This document shows, one piece after another, positions 27,875-38,455 of a DNA stretch of 64,000 nt; position 1 is the stretch's first letter; each line of letters begins with the position of its first letter. Source of the stretch: Rhizobium sp. EC-SD404 (GTDB taxonomy: Bacteria; Pseudomonadota; Alphaproteobacteria; Rhizobiales; Rhizobiaceae); assembly GCF_902498825.1 (NCBI RefSeq), contig NZ_LR701459.1, forward strand, positions 1,904,414 through 1,968,413, in the 5' to 3' direction. The notes beneath the pieces are model-generated. The model saw only the letters and a program-made list of their open reading frames with translations. It was not told the origin of the DNA and ran no database searches. Both the position numbers and the translations under genes were made by a program.

Positions 27875-28762
27875 ATGAGGCCGTTTCTGGAGAAGATCCG
27901 CCAATCCGATGGCGCGTCCTGGGCGTTCCTCGATCGCGTCCTACCGGACGGCATCCCCTTCGAATGGCACCATCACCCCGAATACGAGCTGACCCTGACG
28001 CTGAACAGCCGCGGTCACCGTTATGTCGGCGATCATATCGGCGCCTATGACGATGGTGACCTTGTGTTGCTGGGACCGGGGCTGGCCCATAGCTGGGCGT
28101 CCAGCGACAAAATCGATGCCGCCGGACCGCATCGCGCTCTGGTCATCCAGTTCACCGAAGCCTGGGCGGGATCCCTGACAGCCCTCTTCACCGAGATGGC
28201 GGCCCTGCGCCATCTGCTTGCTGAAGCAGACCGTGCGGTCTGTTTTTCTCCCGAAATCGCTGCTGCGGTGCGGCCGGACCTCGAGGCGTTGGTGGGACTG
28301 CGAGCGGACGAGCGGCTTGTGCGTTTGCTTTCGGTCTTCGCACGGCTGACCCGCGACGATCACCGCAGCCTGCTGGCGAGCCCCGGCCGCGCACTCGTCG
28401 CCGCCTCCGACGCCGATCGACCGCGCATCGACAAGGTGCTGGAGCATCTTCACGCCAACCACCGCGCGCCGATCGCCATTGCGGAACTTGCCGAGATCGC
28501 CTGCCTCAGCGAGTCGGCGCTCCACCGCATGTTCCGTCGCCAGACGCGCCTGACGCCGCTGGAATATCTGACGCAACTGCGCATCGGCCATGCGTGTTCG
28601 CTGCTGATCGATACGGATCGCCCGATCCATGTGATTGCCGACGAGGTCGGCTACCGCAATCTCGCGCTTTTCAACCGCATCTTCAAATCGCGTCGCGAAA
28701 TGACGCCCAGGGAGTTTCGTGCCGCGTACCGGCGGGGGCATCATCCGCACCTGGCTGCCTGA
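27875..28762 (+). CDS. AraC-family transcriptional regulator
   Basis: 295 residues: an N-terminal cupin-like sensor domain with the metal-site-like WHHHPEYELT (about residues 31-40), and a C-terminal pair of helix-turn-helix units (about 190-285), including ITPLEYL-type and DEVGYRNLALFNRIFKSRR elements typical of the family. A GAGGAGG site precedes the start at 27875. It is divergent from the phytanoyl-CoA dioxygenase-family gene and most likely controls it from the shared intergenic region. The ligand is unknown. The gene ends about 110 bases before glyA. Confidence 0.88.
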   Translation: MRPFLEKIRQSDGASWAFLDRVLPDGIPFEWHHHPEYELTLTLNSRGHRYVGDHIGAYDDGDLVLLGPGLAHSWASSDKIDAAGPHRALVIQFTEAWAGSLTALFTEMAALRHLLAEADRAVCFSPEIAAAVRPDLEALVGLRADERLVRLLSVFARLTRDDHRSLLASPGRALVAASDADRPRIDKVLEHLHANHRAPIAIAELAEIACLSESALHRMFRRQTRLTPLEYLTQLRIGHACSLLIDTDRPIHVIADEVGYRNLALFNRIFKSRREMTPREFRAAYRRGHHPHLAA

Positions 28763-28872
28763 AGGGCGAATGAGCGCTGCGAAAGTGCCGCAGTCCGGGC
28801 TGCTCATATTGCTCTCGATGCCCGCCGGGTTTAAGAGGGCGCCACGTCAAGAGCGAAAGGACTTCAGGGCCC

Positions 28873-30192
28873 ATGTCCACTGCATCCCAGGCTTCCGCCA
28901 AGCGTTTCGCCGACGCTTTCTTCAATCGCTCGCTTGCCGAAGCCGATGCCGAGATCTTCGGCGCGATCGGCAAGGAACTCGAGCGCCAGCGTCACGAGAT
29001 CGAACTCATCGCCTCCGAGAACATCGTCTCGCGCGCCGTCCTGGAAGCCCAGGGCTCGGTGATGACGAACAAATATGCCGAAGGCTATCCTGGCAAGCGC
29101 TATTACGGCGGCTGCCAGTTCGTCGATATCGCCGAAGAACTCGCCATCGAGCGCGTCACGAAGCTGTTCGATTGCGGCTATGCCAATGTGCAGCCGAATT
29201 CCGGCAGCCAGGCCAACCAGGCCGTGCTGCTTGCCCTGTCGAAGCCAGGCGACACCATTCTCGGCATGAGCCTCGACGCCGGCGGTCACCTGACCCATGG
29301 CGCCAAGCCCAACCTTTCCGGCAAGTGGTTCAATGCCGTTCAATACGGCGTGGTCTCGTCGACCGGTCTGCTCGACTATGACCAGGTCGAGGAACTGGCC
29401 CGCGAACATAAGCCCGCGATCATCGTGGCCGGTGGTTCCGCCTATTCGCGCCAGATCGATTTTGCCCGTTTCCGCAAGATCGCCGATGAAGTTGGTGCCT
29501 ATCTCTGGGTCGACATGGCGCATTTCGCCGGTCTCGTCGCCGGTGGACAGCACCCAAGCCCGTTCCCGCACGCGCATGTGGCGACGTCCACGACCCACAA
29601 GACCCTGCGCGGTCCGCGCGGCGGCATCATCCTCACCAATGACGAGGCGATCGCCAAGAAGATCAACTCGGCCGTTTTCCCGGGTCTCCAGGGCGGCCCG
29701 CTGATGCATGTCATCGCCGGCAAGGCAGTGGCATTCGGAGAGGCGTTGACGCCTGAGTTCCGCAACTACACCGCACAGGTCGTCGAAAACGCCAACGTTC
29801 TCGCCGAGACGCTGGTCGAGGGCGGACTGCAGATCGTTTCGGGCGGCACCGACACGCACCTGATGCTCGTCGACCTGCGTCCGAAGAACCTGACGGGCAA
29901 GGCCTCAGAAGTCGCCCTCAGCCGTGCCTACATCACCTGCAACAAGAACGGCGTGCCGGACGATCCGGAAAAGCCGATGGTCACCTCCGGCGTTCGCCTC
30001 GGCACGCCGGCCGGCACGACCCGCGGTTTCGGCAAGGACGAGTTCCGTGAAATCGGCCGCCTGATCGTCGAAGTGCTCGACGGCCTGAAGGCAGCCAATT
30101 CGGAAGAAGGCAATGCCAAGGTCGAGGAAGCCGTAAAGGCCAAGGTGATCGCGCTGACCGATCGCTTCCCGATCTACCCACATTTGGGCTGA
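28873..30192 (+). CDS. glyA: Serine hydroxymethyltransferase
   Basis: 439 residues. PLP enzyme converting serine and tetrahydrofolate to glycine and methylene-THF. The Schiff-base lysine is Lys243 in [12 protein letters not shown], and the N-terminal [11 protein letters not shown] and [13 protein letters not shown] motifs are intact. AGGG precedes the start by three bases, and the conserved N-terminal region supports ATG 28873. It is followed after eight bases by nrdR, and in many Hyphomicrobiales glyA-nrdR-rib-nusB is a conserved cluster, so the genes are probably co-transcribed. Confidence 0.97.
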   Translation: MSTASQASAKRFADAFFNRSLAEADAEIFGAIGKELERQRHEIELIASENIVSRAVLEAQGSVMTNKYAEGYPGKRYYGGCQFVDIAEELAIERVTKLFDCGYANVQPNSGSQANQAVLLALSKPGDTILGMSLDAGGHLTHGAKPNLSGKWFNAVQYGVVSSTGLLDYDQVEELAREHKPAIIVAGGSAYSRQIDFARFRKIADEVGAYLWVDMAHFAGLVAGGQHPSPFPHAHVATSTTHKTLRGPRGGIILTNDEAIAKKINSAVFPGLQGGPLMHVIAGKAVAFGEALTPEFRNYTAQVVENANVLAETLVEGGLQIVSGGTDTHLMLVDLRPKNLTGKASEVALSRAYITCNKNGVPDDPEKPMVTSGVRLGTPAGTTRGFGKDEFREIGRLIVEVLDGLKAANSEEGNAKVEEAVKAKVIALTDRFPIYPHLG

Positions 30193-30200
30193 TTGGCCTG

Positions 30201-30683
30201 ATGCGCTGCCCCTATTGCTCGTCGGAAGACAGCCAGGTCAAGGATTCGCGTCCGGCGGAGGATGGTGCAGCCATCCGCCGCCGTCGCGTGTGCCCGGATT
30301 GCGGGGGCCGCTTCACGACCTTCGAGCGGGTGCAGCTCCGCGAGCTGACGGTCGTCAAGAAGACCGGTCGGCGCGTGCCGTTCGACCGCGACAAACTCAT
30401 GCGGTCTTTCGAAATCGCGCTGCGCAAGCGCCCGGTCGAACGCGACCGAATCGAGCGTGCCGTCTCGGCCATCGTCAGGCGCCTCGAAAGCTCCGGCGAG
30501 CAGGATATCCAGTCCGAGCAGATCGGGCTTCTGGTTATCGAGGCGCTGAAAGCGCTCGATGATGTCGGTTTCGTGCGCTACGCCTCGGTCTACCGCGATT
30601 TTTCCGGTCCCGAAGACTTCGAGAACGTCATCAACGAACTGACCGCCCGCATCAATGCGGACACCAGCGTTGCGAATGACTGA
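30201..30683 (+). CDS. nrdR: Transcriptional repressor NrdR
   Basis: 160 residues. The zinc ribbon is [17 protein letters not shown] with a second pair VCPDCGGRF (residues 3-36), followed by an ATP-cone domain (about 49-139, [19 protein letters not shown]). NrdR senses ATP/dATP and represses ribonucleotide reductase genes by binding NrdR boxes. It lies eight bases after glyA and overlaps ribD by eight bases. No NrdR box is obvious in the flanks, as expected because its targets lie elsewhere. Confidence 0.96.
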   Translation: MRCPYCSSEDSQVKDSRPAEDGAAIRRRRVCPDCGGRFTTFERVQLRELTVVKKTGRRVPFDRDKLMRSFEIALRKRPVERDRIERAVSAIVRRLESSGEQDIQSEQIGLLVIEALKALDDVGFVRYASVYRDFSGPEDFENVINELTARINADTSVAND

Positions 30684-31800
30684 TCGTTTGGCCGGCGCCG
30701 AGGTGACGGCCGACGATCGTCGCTTCATGGCAGCCGCAGTTCGGCTGTCGCTGCGCCATTCCGGCCTGACCGGATCCAATCCTTCAGTCGCGACGCTGAT
30801 CGTTGCCGAAACGGATCATGGCCCCGTCATCGTCGGCCGCGGGGTGACTGCGCTTGGCGGCAGGCCCCATGCAGAAGCCGCGGCGCTGGCCGAAGCCGGC
30901 GAACGGGCCCGCGGCGCGACAGCCTATGTCACGCTCGAACCCTGCGCACATCACGGCCGAACGCCGCCTTGCGCCGAAGCGCTGGCCCGATCTGGGATTA
31001 AACGCCTGGTCGCCGCGACGATGGATCCCGACCACCGCGTTTCCGGCAAGGGCTTCGAGATCCTGCGTGCCGCCGGTATCGAAACCGTGCCGGGCGTGCT
31101 GGCGGAGGCATCCGAGCATGCGCTTGCAGGCTATCTCATGCAGCGCACAAGCAACCGGCCGCATGTGATTCTGAAGATGGCAGTATCGGCCGACGGCAAA
31201 ATCGGCCGGAACGGAGCAGGGCAGGTCGCGATCTCGGGCGAGGTGTCGCGCGCGCAATCGCATTTGATGCGTTCCGAAAGCGATGCCATCCTCGTCGGCA
31301 TCAATACAGTGCTCGAGGATGACCCGGCGCTGACATGTCGCTTGCCCGGGTTGGAGCGCCGGTCGCCAACCCGCATCGTCCTTGACGATCACTTGCGCCT
31401 GCCGCTCGACAGCCAACTTGTAAAGACCGCCCGCGATGTACCGCTCTGGGTCGCAACGACCAGCGATGACGACCGGGCCCGCCGCGCTCTGGAAAAGGCC
31501 GGCGTCGAGATCGTTGCCTGCGCCCGCCACAACGGCCGCATCGCGTTGCCGGAGCTTCTGGACGATCTCGGCGCACGCGGCGTCTACACCTTGCTCGTCG
31601 AGGGCGGTGCGTCGGTTGCAGCTTCTTTCATGCGCGACGATCTTGCCGATCGGATCGCGCTTTTCTCTGGCACCGTGACTGTCGGTGATGACGGCATTGA
31701 CGCTCCGTTCACGTCAGCCACCATGCCGGCGGGCTTTTCACGAGGGCAGGCGATGCTTTATGGCAGCGACCGGTTCGAAGAATGGAAGAGAGAGCGCTGA
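30676..31800 (+). CDS. ribD: Riboflavin biosynthesis bifunctional deaminase/reductase RibD
   Basis: 374 residues. The N-terminal deaminase domain has the zinc motif HAEAAAL (about residue 59) and [11 protein letters not shown] (about 90-100). The C-terminal reductase domain runs from about residue 160 ([12 protein letters not shown], and LLVEGGASV near 310). Together they carry out two successive steps from the GTP-derived pyrimidine to the ribitylamino uracil phosphate. The start at 30676 overlaps the nrdR stop by eight bases, and the stop overlaps the ribE start (TGATG), so translation is coupled through this cluster. Confidence 0.94.
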   Translation: MTDRLAGAEVTADDRRFMAAAVRLSLRHSGLTGSNPSVATLIVAETDHGPVIVGRGVTALGGRPHAEAAALAEAGERARGATAYVTLEPCAHHGRTPPCAEALARSGIKRLVAATMDPDHRVSGKGFEILRAAGIETVPGVLAEASEHALAGYLMQRTSNRPHVILKMAVSADGKIGRNGAGQVAISGEVSRAQSHLMRSESDAILVGINTVLEDDPALTCRLPGLERRSPTRIVLDDHLRLPLDSQLVKTARDVPLWVATTSDDDRARRALEKAGVEIVACARHNGRIALPELLDDLGARGVYTLLVEGGASVAASFMRDDLADRIALFSGTVTVGDDGIDAPFTSATMPAGFSRGQAMLYGSDRFEEWKRER

Positions 31801-32405
31801 TGTTCACCGGGATCGTCACGGATATCGGCCGCCTGCTGGCAACTGAAAAGCTCGACCACGGGCTGAAGCTGCGCATCGCCACGTCCTACGACCCTGCCGG
31901 CATCGACATCGGCGCTTCGATCGCCTGTTCGGGCCCGTGCCTGACGGTCACAGCCCTTTCGGCTCCGGGCGAAGAGCGCTGGTTCGAGGTGGAGGCCTGG
32001 GAAGAGGCGCTGCGGCTGACGACGATCGGCAATTGGGCCATCGGCGCGCGCATCAATCTTGAGCGGTCGCTCAAGATTGGCGACGAACTGGGCGGGCACC
32101 TCGTCTCCGGCCATATCGATGGCGCCGCGACGATCGTCTCCGTCGAGAGCGAGGGGGAGGCGACCCGCTTCACGCTGGAAGCCCCCGCCGAACTGGCCCG
32201 ATTCATCGCACGCAAGGGCTCCGTTGCGCTCGACGGCACGTCGCTCACGGTCAACGGCGTTGATGGTGCACGGTTCGACGTGCTGCTCATCCGCCACTCG
32301 CTCGAAGTCACCACCTGGGGCGAGCGCAAGGCCGGCGACCGCGTCAATCTCGAAATCGACCAGATGGCGCGCTACGCTGCACGGTTGGCGGAGTTCGCCG
32401 CCTGA
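31800..32405 (+). CDS. ribE: Riboflavin synthase, alpha subunit
   Basis: 201 residues, made of two tandem lumazine-binding domains; the start [12 protein letters not shown] and the internal repeat GHLVSGHIDGAATI and LDGTSLTVNGV are diagnostic. It dismutates two dimethyl-ribityllumazine molecules into riboflavin. The ATG shares one base with the ribD stop. No FMN riboswitch is seen before ribE or ribH, so control is probably not by that device. The 113-base gap to ribH is the only sizeable spacing in the cluster. Confidence 0.95.
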   Translation: MFTGIVTDIGRLLATEKLDHGLKLRIATSYDPAGIDIGASIACSGPCLTVTALSAPGEERWFEVEAWEEALRLTTIGNWAIGARINLERSLKIGDELGGHLVSGHIDGAATIVSVESEGEATRFTLEAPAELARFIARKGSVALDGTSLTVNGVDGARFDVLLIRHSLEVTTWGERKAGDRVNLEIDQMARYAARLAEFAA

Positions 32406-32518
32406 GAGGTCGCTTGGCGGGCGATTAGGCTTGCCAAAGCAGACGGCACATGGTTTGACGCGCTCCACCCCCATATGACCCTCGCAACGCCGGTTTCCGG
32501 CGCAAGGATACCCGTTTC

Positions 32519-32977
32519 ATGGCGCAATCCGAGAAGCCTCATCTGTTGATCGTCGAGGCACGCTTCTATGACGATCTCGCCGATGCTCTGCTGGAGGGCG
32601 CGAAGGCGGCTCTGGACGAAGCAGGGGCAACCTACGACCTGATCACCGTGCCAGGCGCTCTGGAAGTGCCGGCCGTCATCTCCATGGCGCTTGACGCAGC
32701 AGACGAGGGCGGGACCGAGTATGATGGCTTCGTTGCGCTCGGCACCGTCATTCGGGGCGAGACCTATCATTTCGAAATCGTGGCCAATGAATCCAGCCGT
32801 GCACTGACCGATCTCGCCGTCGACGAGGCGATTGCAATCGGCAACGGCATCCTGACCGTCGAAGACGACGATCAGGCCTGGGTGCGGGCACGTAAGGACG
32901 ACAAGGACAAGGGCGGTTTTGCAGCGCGCGCTGCGCTGACCATGATCGCCGTCAAGAACAGGCTGAACGCAGAGTGA
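32519..32977 (+). CDS. ribH: 6,7-dimethyl-8-ribityllumazine synthase (RibH)
   Basis: 152 residues. It joins dihydroxybutanone phosphate to the ribitylamino pyrimidine. Core motifs are [11 protein letters not shown] (about residues 43-53), [12 protein letters not shown] with the catalytic His (about 76-87), and a C-terminal [17 protein letters not shown] 32519 follows a weak AAGGA ten bases upstream. The stop overlaps the nusB start (GTGA). The protein groups with the short, alphaproteobacterial type lumazine synthases. Confidence 0.94.
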   Translation: MAQSEKPHLLIVEARFYDDLADALLEGAKAALDEAGATYDLITVPGALEVPAVISMALDAADEGGTEYDGFVALGTVIRGETYHFEIVANESSRALTDLAVDEAIAIGNGILTVEDDDQAWVRARKDDKDKGGFAARAALTMIAVKNRLNAE

Positions 32978-33525
32978 GCGATAAAGACCGTCCAGAACAG
33001 GGTTCAGGCCGCTCATCCGGCGAAGTACGGCCGGCCAATCAGCGCGGCGCCGCACGCCTTGCTGCCGTGCAGGCGCTCTACCAGATGGATATTGCCGGCA
33101 CCGGCGTGCTGGAAGTCATCGCGGAATACGAAAACCATCGCCTCGGCCGCGAAATCGATGGCGAAACCTACCGGCAGGCGGATGCCGCATGGTTCCGCTC
33201 GATCGTGTCGGGCGTGGTGTCCGATCAACGGAACCTCGATCCGCTGATCGCATCGGCGCTCACGATGGACTGGCCGCTGTCGCGCCTCGATTCGACGCTG
33301 CGCGCGATCCTTCGCGCAGGAACGCTCGAGCTTTCGACCCGCAAGGACGTTCCGGTTGCCGTGATCGTCACCGAATATGTCGATATCGCCCAGGCGTTCT
33401 ATGTCGGCGAAGAGCCGAAGATCGTGAATGCGGTGCTCGACAGGCTCGCCCGTCAATTGCGCGGCGATCGGTCTCCCACGCAGGGTGGTCCTTCCAGATC
33501 CGACAAGGCTCCGTCGGAGGAATGA
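32974..33525 (+). CDS. nusB: Transcription antitermination factor NusB
   Basis: 183 residues. Helical RNA-binding protein that joins NusE at boxA in rRNA antitermination. The core runs from [19 protein letters not shown] (about residues 24-42) to [30 protein letters not shown] (about residues 128-157, in two parts). Extra tails of about 22 residues at the start and 25 at the end are normal for rhizobial NusB. It uses GTG at 32974 in overlap with the ribH stop, and overlaps the next MFS gene by four bases. Confidence 0.94.
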   Translation: MSDKDRPEQGSGRSSGEVRPANQRGAARLAAVQALYQMDIAGTGVLEVIAEYENHRLGREIDGETYRQADAAWFRSIVSGVVSDQRNLDPLIASALTMDWPLSRLDSTLRAILRAGTLELSTRKDVPVAVIVTEYVDIAQAFYVGEEPKIVNAVLDRLARQLRGDRSPTQGGPSRSDKAPSEE

Positions 33526-34772
33526 GCGAACCTGCCCGTGACGTCATGAGCGGGCAGGGTTCATCGATAGCATCGCACGCGCGCCGCAACGCCGTGGTTC
33601 TGGCAGCCGCGCAGGCGGTGGTCGGTGCAGCCGCCCCGATGGCGATCTCCATGGGCGGGCTTGCCGGCTTCTATCTTCTCGGCAGCGACAAATCATTGGC
33701 GACGGCACCGGTTACCGGCTTCACGGTCGGGCTGGCGCTCGGTGCTCTGGGTGCGGCGGCCGTCATGCGCGTGGTCGGCAGGCGCCTCGGATTCATCATC
33801 GGCGCCGCGTTTACCGCGGCCGGCGGAGGGCTGGCGGTGCTAGCCCTTTGGGCAGGCTCCTTCTGGTTCTTCGCATTCGCCCTGGCGGTCATCGGCTGCG
33901 GCGGTGCTTTCGTTCAGCAATACCGCTTCGCCGCTGCCGACAACGCACCGCCGCAACTGAAGGCGCAGGCGATTTCCTGGGTGCTTGCCGGCGGTGTCTT
34001 TGCAGCCGTGATCGGCCCACAGACGGTCATCTTCAGCCGCGAAATGTTCCCGACGGTGCCCTTCGCCGGCGTCTTCGTCGCAATGATCGCGCTGGGCTTG
34101 CTCGGAGCGATCATCTTGTCAATGCTGCGCGAGCGCGAGGACGCCGTCGTCGATCCCGCGTCGCAGACGGCTGACGACCGTCCCCGGCCGCTTCGAGACA
34201 TCGTCACCCAGCGCAGCTTCGTCACCGCCATGGTGTGCGGGGTCGGCACCTACGCGCTGATGACCTTCATGATGACCGGGGCGCCGCTTGCCATGGTCGC
34301 CTGCGGCTTCTCGCCCGACATCGCGACGCTCGGCATCCAGTGGCACGTGATGGCGATGTTTGCGCCGAGCTTCTTCACCGGCCATCTCATCCGCCGGTTC
34401 GGTGAAGCGACCATCGTCGGCATCGGCCTTGCGCTCTTGCTCGTCTGCGCTTGCATCGCCTTCATCGGCATCGAACTCTGGAACTTCTGGCTGGCGCTCG
34501 TTCTGCTCGGCATCGGCTGGAACTTCGGGTTCATCGGCTCGACCGCCATGGTCACCGCCACCTATCGCCAATCGGAAAAGAACAAGGTGCAAGGCTTTCA
34601 CGACGGCGTGCTGTTCTCGCTGGTCGCCGTGGCATCGCTGGCTTCCGGCGGCGCGCTGAATCATTGGGGCTGGGAAGGTATATCGCTCGTCCTGGTTCCA
34701 GTCGCGAGCCTCTGCCTCCTCGTGCTTGGCCTGCAGGTCGTGAGCGACAGGCGCAAACTCGCCTCCGCCTGA
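33522..34772 (+). CDS. Major facilitator superfamily transporter, coupled to nusB
   Basis: 416 residues with about twelve transmembrane segments. It starts at ATG 33522 in an ATGA overlap with nusB, with CGGAGG just upstream, so it is very probably co-translated with nusB. The pattern ([10 protein letters not shown], then [16 protein letters not shown] in the first half; [20 protein letters not shown] in the second) resembles uncharacterised MFS proteins common in rhizobia. A longer ORF extends upstream but would overlap nusB. The substrate is unknown, and the functional link with nusB is probably only genomic. Confidence 0.85.
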   Translation: MSEPARDVMSGQGSSIASHARRNAVVLAAAQAVVGAAAPMAISMGGLAGFYLLGSDKSLATAPVTGFTVGLALGALGAAAVMRVVGRRLGFIIGAAFTAAGGGLAVLALWAGSFWFFAFALAVIGCGGAFVQQYRFAAADNAPPQLKAQAISWVLAGGVFAAVIGPQTVIFSREMFPTVPFAGVFVAMIALGLLGAIILSMLREREDAVVDPASQTADDRPRPLRDIVTQRSFVTAMVCGVGTYALMTFMMTGAPLAMVACGFSPDIATLGIQWHVMAMFAPSFFTGHLIRRFGEATIVGIGLALLLVCACIAFIGIELWNFWLALVLLGIGWNFGFIGSTAMVTATYRQSEKNKVQGFHDGVLFSLVAVASLASGGALNHWGWEGISLVLVPVASLCLLVLGLQVVSDRRKLASA

Positions 34773-34980
34773 GGCGGCGTCTCCGGCGGCAACCGCGGGA
34801 ACGGTCCGCGACTGTAATTTTCTCCTTATGTCCAATGCACTTGACCGGGCTTGACCGCACGGCAATCATCCCGCCCACTGCGACCGAGCGTCGCGGAGCC
34901 CGAGTGGCTTGGCGATTCGCGAGGAAGCCGGCGTCGGGGGACATGACGCGCCGGAAAGACCACCAGGAGGATTAAGAGGA

Positions 34981-37119
34981 ATGAGCATTTTGATCGCCGT
35001 CATTGCTTGCGGCCTGCTTGCGATTGCCTACGCCATTTGGGCGACGCAATCGGTGCTCGCAGCCGACCAGGGCAATGCGCGCATGCAGGAAATCGCCGGT
35101 GCCATCCGCGAGGGAGCACAGGCCTATCTCTCCAGACAATATACGACCATCGCCATCGTCGGCGTCGTCGTTTTCGCTTTGACCTGGTGGCTGCTCGGGG
35201 CAACCGCAGCCGTGGGCTTCCTCATCGGCGCCGTGCTTTCCGGCGCTGCAGGCTTCATCGGCATGCATGTGTCGGTGCGTGCCAACGTTCGCACGGCCCA
35301 GGCCGCTGCACACAGCCTTTCGGCTGGTCTCGACATCGCGTTCAAGTCGGGCGCGATCACGGGCATGCTCGTAGCCGGTCTGGCGCTGCTCGGTGTCTCC
35401 GTTTATTTCGCCATTCTGACAGGGATGATGGGCTTTGCCCCAGGCGACCGTGTCGTGATCGACGCGCTCGTCGCGCTCGGCTTCGGTGCTTCGCTGATTT
35501 CGATCTTTGCCCGTCTGGGCGGCGGCATCTTCACCAAAGGCGCCGATGTCGGCGGTGATCTCGTCGGCAAGGTGGAAGCTGGTATCCCGGAAGACGACCC
35601 GCGCAATCCCGCAACGATCGCCGACAACGTCGGTGACAATGTCGGCGACTGCGCGGGCATGGCTGCCGACCTGTTCGAGACCTACGCCGTCACCATCGTC
35701 GCGACGATGGTCCTCGGCGCGATCTTCTTCGCCGGCACGGACATCCTGGCCAGCGTGATGCTCTATCCGCTGGCGATCTGCGCGGCCTGCATCGTCACGT
35801 CGATCATCGGCACGTTCTTCGTGCGTCTGGGCTCCAACGGCTCGATCATGGGCGCGCTCTACAAGGGCCTTCTCGTGACCGGTCTCCTCTCGATCATCGG
35901 CCTTGGAGCAGCCACGTCTCTGACCATCGGATGGGGCTCGATCGGCCAGGTCGACGGCATGGACATCACCGGGACCAACCTGTTCCTGTGTGGCATCCTA
36001 GGTCTCGTCGTCACGGGGCTGATCGTCTGGATCACCGAATACTATACCGGCACCAACAAGCGCCCGGTCAACTCGATCGCTCAGGCATCGGTCACCGGCC
36101 ACGGCACCAACGTCATCCAGGGGCTTGCCGTATCGCTGGAGTCGACGGCTCTGCCCGCGATCGTCATCGTGGCGGGCATCATCTCCACCTTCCAGCTCGC
36201 CGGTCTGCTCGGCACCGGTATCGCCGTCACGGCCATGCTCGGTATTGCCGGCATGATCGTCGCGCTCGATGCGTTCGGTCCAGTCACCGACAATGCCGGC
36301 GGGATCGCTGAAATGGCGGGACTTCCGCCGGAAGTACGCCGCTCCACCGATGCGCTCGACGCGGTGGGCAACACGACGAAGGCCGTCACCAAAGGTTACG
36401 CGATCGGATCGGCCGGCCTGGGCGCGCTCGTTCTTTTCGCCGCCTATTCCAACGACTTGGAGTTCTTCGCTGCCAATTCGGACCAATATCCGTACTTTGC
36501 CGACATGGGCGATATCTCGTTCTCCCTGTCGAACCCGTACGTGGTCGCAGGCCTGATCTTCGGCGGTCTCATTCCCTACCTTTTTGGCGGCATCGCCATG
36601 ACCGCCGTCGGTCGAGCAGCGGGCTCCATCGTGGAAGAGGTGCGGCGCCAGTTCCGCGAGGATCCGGGCATCATGGCCGGCACATCCAAGCCGAACTACG
36701 CGCGTGCGGTCGACCTTCTGACCAAGGCTGCGATCCGCGAAATGATCATTCCGTCCCTGCTGCCGGTCCTTGCCCCGCTCGTCGTCTATTTCGGCGTGCT
36801 TCTGATCTCCGGATCGAAGGCCTCGGCATTCGCGGCACTCGGCGCATCGCTGCTCGGCGTCATCGTCAACGGCCTGTTCGTTGCAATTTCCATGACGTCC
36901 GGTGGTGGCGCCTGGGACAATGCGAAGAAGTCCTTCGAGGATGGTTTCATCGACAAGGACGGGGTCAAGCACGTCAAGGGATCGGAGGCCCACAAGGCAT
37001 CGGTGACCGGCGACACGGTCGGCGACCCCTACAAGGATACGGCCGGACCGGCCGTCAACCCGGCGATCAAGATCACCAACATCGTGGCGTTGCTGCTTCT
37101 GGCAGTTCTCGCCCACTGA
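34981..37119 (+). CDS. hppA: K+-independent proton-pumping membrane pyrophosphatase
   Basis: 712 residues, about sixteen transmembrane helices. It couples pyrophosphate hydrolysis to proton export across the inner membrane. The PPi-binding motif [20 protein letters not shown] (about residues 190-209) and the conserved [19 protein letters not shown] are present. Lys467 in [10 protein letters not shown] stands where K+-dependent enzymes have Ala, which marks the K+-insensitive H+ subfamily. The start has two Shine-Dalgarno matches (AGGAGG, AGAGGA). A bidirectional terminator separates it from bamE. Confidence 0.95.
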   Translation: MSILIAVIACGLLAIAYAIWATQSVLAADQGNARMQEIAGAIREGAQAYLSRQYTTIAIVGVVVFALTWWLLGATAAVGFLIGAVLSGAAGFIGMHVSVRANVRTAQAAAHSLSAGLDIAFKSGAITGMLVAGLALLGVSVYFAILTGMMGFAPGDRVVIDALVALGFGASLISIFARLGGGIFTKGADVGGDLVGKVEAGIPEDDPRNPATIADNVGDNVGDCAGMAADLFETYAVTIVATMVLGAIFFAGTDILASVMLYPLAICAACIVTSIIGTFFVRLGSNGSIMGALYKGLLVTGLLSIIGLGAATSLTIGWGSIGQVDGMDITGTNLFLCGILGLVVTGLIVWITEYYTGTNKRPVNSIAQASVTGHGTNVIQGLAVSLESTALPAIVIVAGIISTFQLAGLLGTGIAVTAMLGIAGMIVALDAFGPVTDNAGGIAEMAGLPPEVRRSTDALDAVGNTTKAVTKGYAIGSAGLGALVLFAAYSNDLEFFAANSDQYPYFADMGDISFSLSNPYVVAGLIFGGLIPYLFGGIAMTAVGRAAGSIVEEVRRQFREDPGIMAGTSKPNYARAVDLLTKAAIREMIIPSLLPVLAPLVVYFGVLLISGSKASAFAALGASLLGVIVNGLFVAISMTSGGGAWDNAKKSFEDGFIDKDGVKHVKGSEAHKASVTGDTVGDPYKDTAGPAVNPAIKITNIVALLLLAVLAH

Positions 37120-37137
37120 TCGCGATGACAGGCAAAG

Positions 37138-37171
37138 AAAAAGGCTCCGGGGTCGCCCTCGGAGCCTTTTT
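37138..37171 (+). terminator. Bidirectional intrinsic terminator between hppA and bamE
   Basis: Stem AAAAAGGCTCCG / CGGAGCCTTTTT (37138-37149 and 37160-37171) with a ten-base loop. U-runs occur on both strands, and the two flanking genes converge here, so it can end both. Confidence 0.85.
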
Positions 37172-37194
37172 CGTTTGAGAACTGAAGCGCGGCG

Positions 37195-37716
37195 TCAGTA
37201 AGGGTTGCCGTCGCTCGTCTGGCCGAACGGGTTCGGGATCGCGCTGCCACCTTCGCCAGGGCCGGCAAGCAACTGGCCAAGGAAGGTGAGATCGCGGCCG
37301 CCTGTCGGCGTCGTGCGCGAGATCAGGTCGAACACGCGACCATCCTGCAATGTGTAGTTGGCGATCTGGCGAACTGTGCCCTCAGCCGTGAAATAGACGG
37401 CCAGCACGCGCTGATCGACGAGGCGCGGCTTCATGAAGGCGACAGCCCGGCTTCGCGTCTGGGAGATATAGTAGAAGACCTCGTCATTATCGAACGTCGC
37501 GGTCGTGGACGGCGTGCCGAGCGAGAGGAGAACTTGTTCGCGGCTGGAGCCCACCGGCACCAGTGCCAGCGTGTCCTCGTCGAGCACGTAGCCCTGCTTC
37601 AGAACTTCCGATGTCGAGCAACCCGAGACGACCATGGCGCCTGACAGTGCGACAACCGCCACACCGGCACGCAGGATCGTACCGCCATACTTGAAATACC
37701 GTCGCGTCAACGACAT
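37195..37716 (-). CDS. bamE: Outer membrane lipoprotein of the BamE/OmlA family
   Basis: 173 residues. It is a small component of the outer-membrane protein assembly (BAM) machinery. An N-terminal basic region and hydrophobic stretch end in the lipobox VSGC (Cys33), after which the mature lipoprotein continues STSEVLKQGYVLDED. The SmpA/OmlA core contains VGSSREQVLLSLGTPSTTA (about 54-72). A C-terminal extension PNPFGQTSDGNPY is typical of rhizobial OmlA. It is convergent with hppA and divergent from the ubiquinol-cytochrome c chaperone gene. Confidence 0.9.
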   Translation of the reverse strand: MSLTRRYFKYGGTILRAGVAVVALSGAMVVSGCSTSEVLKQGYVLDEDTLALVPVGSSREQVLLSLGTPSTTATFDNDEVFYYISQTRSRAVAFMKPRLVDQRVLAVYFTAEGTVRQIANYTLQDGRVFDLISRTTPTGGRDLTFLGQLLAGPGEGGSAIPNPFGQTSDGNPY

Positions 37717-37888
37717 CTCCCTTCATGATCCTGTCACTGCAAGAATTGCCGGCGACAGTGTACGGCGCAGTGTCGGCCACCGCAGCCCATTTGCTTTTCA
37801 GGCTCGCTTCGGTAAACCAGCCGCCGTTGAGTTGCAACATGCCCGAGGCGGGCACGGCTCCTTGAGAAACCGAGACCTGGGCGATTTG

Positions 37889-38455
37889 ATGATTTTTTCT
37901 CTGTTCGGCCGCAGAAAGACCAACCAGCGCGTCGTCGACGATACTTATGTGCACCTGACGGAGGCGGCACGCCAGCCGGTTTTCTACGAAAGCTTTGGCG
38001 TCCCTGACACGGTCATGGGCCGGTTCGAGATGGTGGCGGCGCATATGGTGCTGTTTCTGCGTCGCGCCGGACGCTCAGACGGGCCGCTCAGGGCCTTCAC
38101 CCAGGAAATGGTCGATACCTTCTTCCAGGACATCGATCATTCCATCCGCGAGATCGGCATCGGCGATACCGGCGTGCCGAAGCGCATGAAAAAATTCGCC
38201 AAGATGTTCTACGGCCGCGTGGAATCCTACAGCGTCGCGCTCAATGCCGGCGACCGGATTGCGCTGTCCGAAGCACTGTCGCGCAATGTGCATCCAACCC
38301 TGGAATTTACCCGCGACAGCGCCGAGGGACGAGGCATGCACGCGCTGGCCGATTATTTGTTTGCGCTGGAGGCGTATCTCGCCGGCCAGTCCGATGCCTC
38401 GATCATGGACGGGCGGCTGTCGTTCGTCGCACCGGAAGTGAAGGAGGCCGTATGA
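37889..38455 (+). CDS. Ubiquinol-cytochrome c chaperone family protein (CBP3-like)
   Basis: 188 residues. It belongs to the Ubiq_cyt_C_chap family, whose mitochondrial member CBP3 assists cytochrome b assembly in the bc1 complex. The core is FGVPDTVMGRFEMVAAHMVLFL and TQEMVDTFFQDIDHSIREIG (about residues 37-110). The start at ATG 37889 lacks a clear ribosome-binding site, but matches the family N-terminus MIFSLFGRR. It overlaps the DUF177 gene by four bases. Function in bacteria is by homology; the call is otherwise secure. Confidence 0.87.
   Translation: MIFSLFGRRKTNQRVVDDTYVHLTEAARQPVFYESFGVPDTVMGRFEMVAAHMVLFLRRAGRSDGPLRAFTQEMVDTFFQDIDHSIREIGIGDTGVPKRMKKFAKMFYGRVESYSVALNAGDRIALSEALSRNVHPTLEFTRDSAEGRGMHALADYLFALEAYLAGQSDASIMDGRLSFVAPEVKEAV

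Noticed and set aside
32406..32518. FMN riboswitch upstream of ribE or ribH
   Set aside because: The conserved RFN sequence elements are not present in this gap or before ribD.
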